64,000 nucleotides of DNA from an uncultured Mediterraneibacter sp. (GTDB taxonomy: Bacteria > Bacillota > Clostridia > Lachnospirales > Lachnospiraceae), in NCBI GenBank assembly GCA_944381935.1, contig CALWMN010000012.1, positions 29,159 through 93,158 on the forward strand, written 5' to 3'. Positions 61,597 through 64,000 of this stretch are shown here, piece after piece (within the stretch, counting starts at the first letter, position 1; every line of letters begins with the position of its first letter). The translations under genes were made by a program, and so were the position numbers. The notes beneath the pieces are model-generated. The model ran no database searches and was not told the origin of the DNA. It was given only the letters and a program-made list of their open reading frames with translations.

Positions 61597-62348
61597 AACG
61601 CAGCCACCTCCGCCATATGGTTCGCCCAGACCTCATAGAACGATGAATTGAAATGAATCCCATCATCCTCGTAATACCCGTCTGAGACAATCTCTGTATT
61701 ATCTATGAAGCCGATCTGCATATCACCGCATATCTCTTTGAGCACCGCATTATATTCTTCAATATCCGCAAGCGCCGGTTCTTCCTGTATGGCACTCTCC
61801 TGTACGGGAAAGATCGAATTGACAAAAATGCGGGCGTTCGGGACAGCTTCCCTTACCTTACGCACAAATTCCATGTATGCAGTCCTGAACTGGTCGGCAT
61901 CCTCAGACGCAGAGACTACATCATTCATTCCTATTGCGAGGAAAACAATTCTGGGAGCCCGCTCTTTCACCTGTTCGATCTGGGCATCCATGTCTGCAAG
62001 CTGTGCCCCGATCTTCGCCTCAACGCTGGTGCTGTTGAGAACATCATATTCCGCAAATCCCGCTGCAATGGAATCTCCCATCACAACGGAGCTGGAAAAT
62101 TTCTCTTTATTGCTCCTGCTGTCTCCGCCTGAACTGTCCTCTCCTTCAAGCTGGCTGATCTTCTGCTCGATCGTTGCGATGTCATCTGACTCCGCCGCCT
62201 TGATATACGCAAGCCCTTCCTCCGTATCCGCCCCGGGCGAGGCAATCCTGCGCACTCCCTGTATGGCAAGCATTACGAGTATGAGCAGAAGGATCACACC
62301 GATGCTGATGATAAAAATCCTGTTTGATTTTTTCTTTCTTCTTTTCAT
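61593..62348 (-). CDS. SGNH/GDSL hydrolase, membrane-anchored
   Basis: 251 residues from the ATG at 62348 (MKRRKKKSNR); the frame opens 19 codons earlier without a site. One N-terminal helix (about 10-30) is followed by an acidic linker and an SGNH domain: VVMGDSIAAG (Ser nucleophile), FLAIGMNDV (Asn block), and DDGIHFNS (catalytic Asp and His). Likely an esterase or transferase acting on O-acetylated surface polymers, working with the MBOAT and DHHW proteins. Upstream lies a promoter with a perfect TATAAT at 62431-62436. Confidence 0.87.
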   Translation of the reverse strand: MKRRKKKSNRIFIISIGVILLLILVMLAIQGVRRIASPGADTEEGLAYIKAAESDDIATIEQKISQLEGEDSSGGDSRSNKEKFSSSVVMGDSIAAGFAEYDVLNSTSVEAKIGAQLADMDAQIEQVKERAPRIVFLAIGMNDVVSASEDADQFRTAYMEFVRKVREAVPNARIFVNSIFPVQESAIQEEPALADIEEYNAVLKEICGDMQIGFIDNTEIVSDGYYEDDGIHFNSSFYEVWANHMAEVAAL

Positions 62349-62430
62349 AGCAAATTCCTGTGGTTTCCCGGTCAAAGACCGTTGGAGAATATTTCTGTGA
62401 GACAACCCCTCAAAATCTCATTTAAGTTTT

Positions 62431-62436
62431 ATTATA
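62431..62436 (-). promoter_or_regulatory. -10 element of the surface O-acylation operon
   Basis: TATAAT on the minus strand (62431-62436), about 80 bases before the SGNH start. The -35 (TGGAAT, 17 bases away) is weak. On the plus strand an extended -10 (TGGTATGAT) about 70 bases to the right drives the DUF5721 gene. Confidence 0.5.
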
Positions 62437-62551
62437 CATCATTACGGAAAAGGATTCCACAACTAACTCCATTTTGTGCTACACGATCTGGTCTTTCTGT
62501 GGTATGATGAGATAAAACCATCACAACCATACACTCGCGGAGGCATAGCTT

Positions 62552-63037
62552 ATGAAAGCACTCTCACTGCCTGATATAAAAGACTTCACCTCTCACCTGT
62601 TTCTCAAAGATACCTTCGACGGTTTCTATTTTATTGAGGGGGAATTTGTGACATTCAATACATTTCAGATAGACGGATATATCCAGAAAGACTTCTTTGA
62701 TACCGGGGCAGAGCTCCCTGAATATTCCTACTGGAAAAATGTCCGGGAATACTGCCTGTCCCTGATCCGTGGAAAACGCACTCCTCTTAGTTTCCGGCTT
62801 GTGCTCAGCCTTTCCCGGAAAAATATAATACGCCTCATCCGGCAGAACGGTCTCTCCGTTCTGCCGGACGATGTACAGGGCCTCTATCTTAATATCCATT
62901 TTGACGGCAAATCGCTCACCTGTGTGACCGGCACATCGTCCAAAACATTCAGCATGGATAAGTCCCTGGAGCATGCATGGGATGAGACGGCAGAAAAGTT
63001 CTTCCGGCAGAAGGAAATCACTTTTTTAATGGATTAA
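62552..63037 (+). CDS. DUF5721 family protein
   Basis: 161-residue soluble protein with the family start KALSLPDIKDFTSHLFLKDTF and FVTFNTFQIDGYI. The C-terminal half ends WDETAEKFFRQKEI. GGAGG lies 8-9 bases before the ATG. It diverges from the O-acylation operon and ends at a strong terminator. It is common and of unknown function in Lachnospiraceae. Confidence 0.8.
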   Translation: MKALSLPDIKDFTSHLFLKDTFDGFYFIEGEFVTFNTFQIDGYIQKDFFDTGAELPEYSYWKNVREYCLSLIRGKRTPLSFRLVLSLSRKNIIRLIRQNGLSVLPDDVQGLYLNIHFDGKSLTCVTGTSSKTFSMDKSLEHAWDETAEKFFRQKEITFLMD

Positions 63038-63053
63038 GAATAACCTGAAGAAA

Positions 63054-63102
63054 GCAGCCAGGGTACCGTAAGTTCTTCCTGGAACGGTACCCTGGCTGTT
63101 TA
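63054..63102. terminator. Strong bidirectional terminator between DUF5721 and htpG
   Basis: CAGCCAGGGTACCGT (63055-63069) pairs perfectly with ACGGTACCCTGGCTG (63084-63098), a 15-base stem with a 14-base loop. The plus side continues TTTATAAA, the minus side CTTTCTTC. Confidence 0.85.
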
Positions 63103-63124
63103 TAAAATCAAATCAAACTCTGTT

Positions 63125-64000
63125 TTATTTTGTCAGAAGAAGCATGATCTCATTGCTTCTCTGTACGAAATCCGTCATTTCTTTCGGGCTTAACGGCTTG
63201 TGCGCAAGCATTGCCAGGTCATAGAGCTGCCTGCAGATAATGGGGACATTCTTGCTTCTCTTGTGCTCCACAAGGAATTTGACAAGGGGATGGTTGATGT
63301 TAAGCACAAGCGTCGCCTGCGTGCCGAACATAGACGGATCCATTCCGTTCATGCCGTACATTTTCATCATCTCTGCCATGCGCCTGTCCTGCTCTGAGAG
63401 GACTGCCATAGAAGCAACCTTCTCATCCTTGAGTTTTTCCACCTTAACATCGAGCTTGTCATTACCAAGCTCTTTCCTGAAAATCTCCACAAGGCTGTCC
63501 GCCGTCTTCTGGAAGGATTCCTTCTCGTCCTCTGCGACATCGTCTTTCAGGGAATCATGGACATCCGCGTCAATCCGCAGGAACTGTACGTCTGGATGTT
63601 TCTGTTCCAGATAGGTCACGAATGCAGAATCAATATTGTGGGTAAGGATAATCGCATCCTGCCCCTGTGCCTTGAACATATTGATGTACTGGCTCTGCTG
63701 CACCTCATCCGTCACATAATAGACGCTGGTCTTCTTCTCCTCTTTGTCCGAATCCTCTCCGCCTTCTGTCTCTGTGGAGGCCGCTTCTTTCTTGGCAGCT
63801 TCTGCATCGGCTGTATCCCCTTCGGCTTTTTCTTCGGCTTTTTCTTCGGTTTCGCCTTTGCTTTCTTTGATCACTTCCTCCAGTGTCAGGTATTTGTGGT
63901 CCAGATTCTTATAGATCATAGAGTCTTTCATCTTCTCGCCGAACTTCTCGTCCTTGAGGCATCCGAACTTGATGAACGGGCTGATATCATCCCAGTATTT
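63125..64000 (-). CDS. htpG: Chaperone protein HtpG (Hsp90), C-terminal part
   Basis: Partial: the frame runs off the right edge, giving the last 291 residues of about 680. The edge sequence KYWDDISPFIKFGCLKDEKF is the middle-domain Hsp90 signature. SVYYVTDEVQQSQYINMFK and the C-terminal dimerisation segment follow. Around residues 40-85 of this part there is a Glu/Lys/Ala-rich insert (KGETEEKAEEKAEGD and on), built on short repeats, that normal HtpG lacks. The ATP-binding N domain is outside the window. Confidence 0.95.
   Translation of the reverse strand, partial: KYWDDISPFIKFGCLKDEKFGEKMKDSMIYKNLDHKYLTLEEVIKESKGETEEKAEEKAEGDTADAEAAKKEAASTETEGGEDSDKEEKKTSVYYVTDEVQQSQYINMFKAQGQDAIILTHNIDSAFVTYLEQKHPDVQFLRIDADVHDSLKDDVAEDEKESFQKTADSLVEIFRKELGNDKLDVKVEKLKDEKVASMAVLSEQDRRMAEMMKMYGMNGMDPSMFGTQATLVLNINHPLVKFLVEHKRSKNVPIICRQLYDLAMLAHKPLSPKEMTDFVQRSNEIMLLLTK

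Noticed and set aside
1-64000. tRNA, rRNA or CRISPR arrays anywhere in the window
   Set aside because: No T-loop GGTTCGAATCC-like blocks, rRNA segments or regularly spaced repeats were noticed by eye. Short or divergent tRNAs would need a covariance-model search.

Overview
The window looks like a chromosomal segment of a Lachnospiraceae-type Clostridia (Bacillota). The grounds are the pyruvate:ferredoxin oxidoreductase, the secG-rnr-smpB order, the murE/priA/def/fmt/rsmB/rlmN/prpC/prkC/rsgA/rpe/thiN block, a DUF5721 gene, a DUF1538 plus P-II pair, an SPQTGD-type sortase signal, and AGGAGG-type ribosome binding sites with TTGACA/TATAAT-like promoters. The genus cannot be fixed from this sequence. 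Most genes are on the minus strand. No rRNA, tRNA or CRISPR array was seen.

Layout. 1-2.6 kb: secG, rnr and the start of smpB. 2.8-6.3 kb: a single-subunit pyruvate:ferredoxin oxidoreductase, followed by a decayed AAA-ATPase/nuclease-like gene. 6.7-17.2 kb: an accessory cluster of zinc-ribbon membrane proteins, a lipoprotein amidase, a transmembrane Ser/Thr kinase with TPR-like repeats, an FHA protein, a four-helix-type membrane protein, two very small membrane proteins and a divergent XRE regulator. This is the best candidate here for an undescribed system. 17.2-32.7 kb: dense housekeeping genes from murE down to lgt, including the PASTA kinase/phosphatase pair. 32.7-33.0 kb: a highly structured element with terminal inverted repeats. 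33.0-39.6 kb: an alanine-type symporter, an acyltransferase, dinB, and clpB with a degenerate CIRCE site.

39.6-46.8 kb is a decayed mobile island. It holds a broken MobV relaxase, a doubly truncated permease, an ArsC with an altered C terminus, a 1546-residue sortase-anchored surface protein, and the leftover sorting signal of a second surface protein. 46.8-51.9 kb: an acetyltransferase, an operon of a zinc-ribbon coiled-coil protein, a divergent LspA, NudC and hemerythrin, and a subtilisin-like protein whose expected catalytic Ser is Cys. 52-64 kb: a ClpX paralogue, tandem P-II plus DUF1538, a divergent LigA, RluF, a DHHW/MBOAT/DUF4358/SGNH surface O-acylation module, DUF5721, and the 3' part of htpG.

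Themes. Two separate Ser/Thr phosphorylation systems lie in one 18-kb stretch: the PASTA kinase with its PP2C phosphatase, and the TPR kinase with its FHA partner. Both face the envelope, as do the amidase, the glycan-binding-like domain, the YARHG domain and the O-acylation module.
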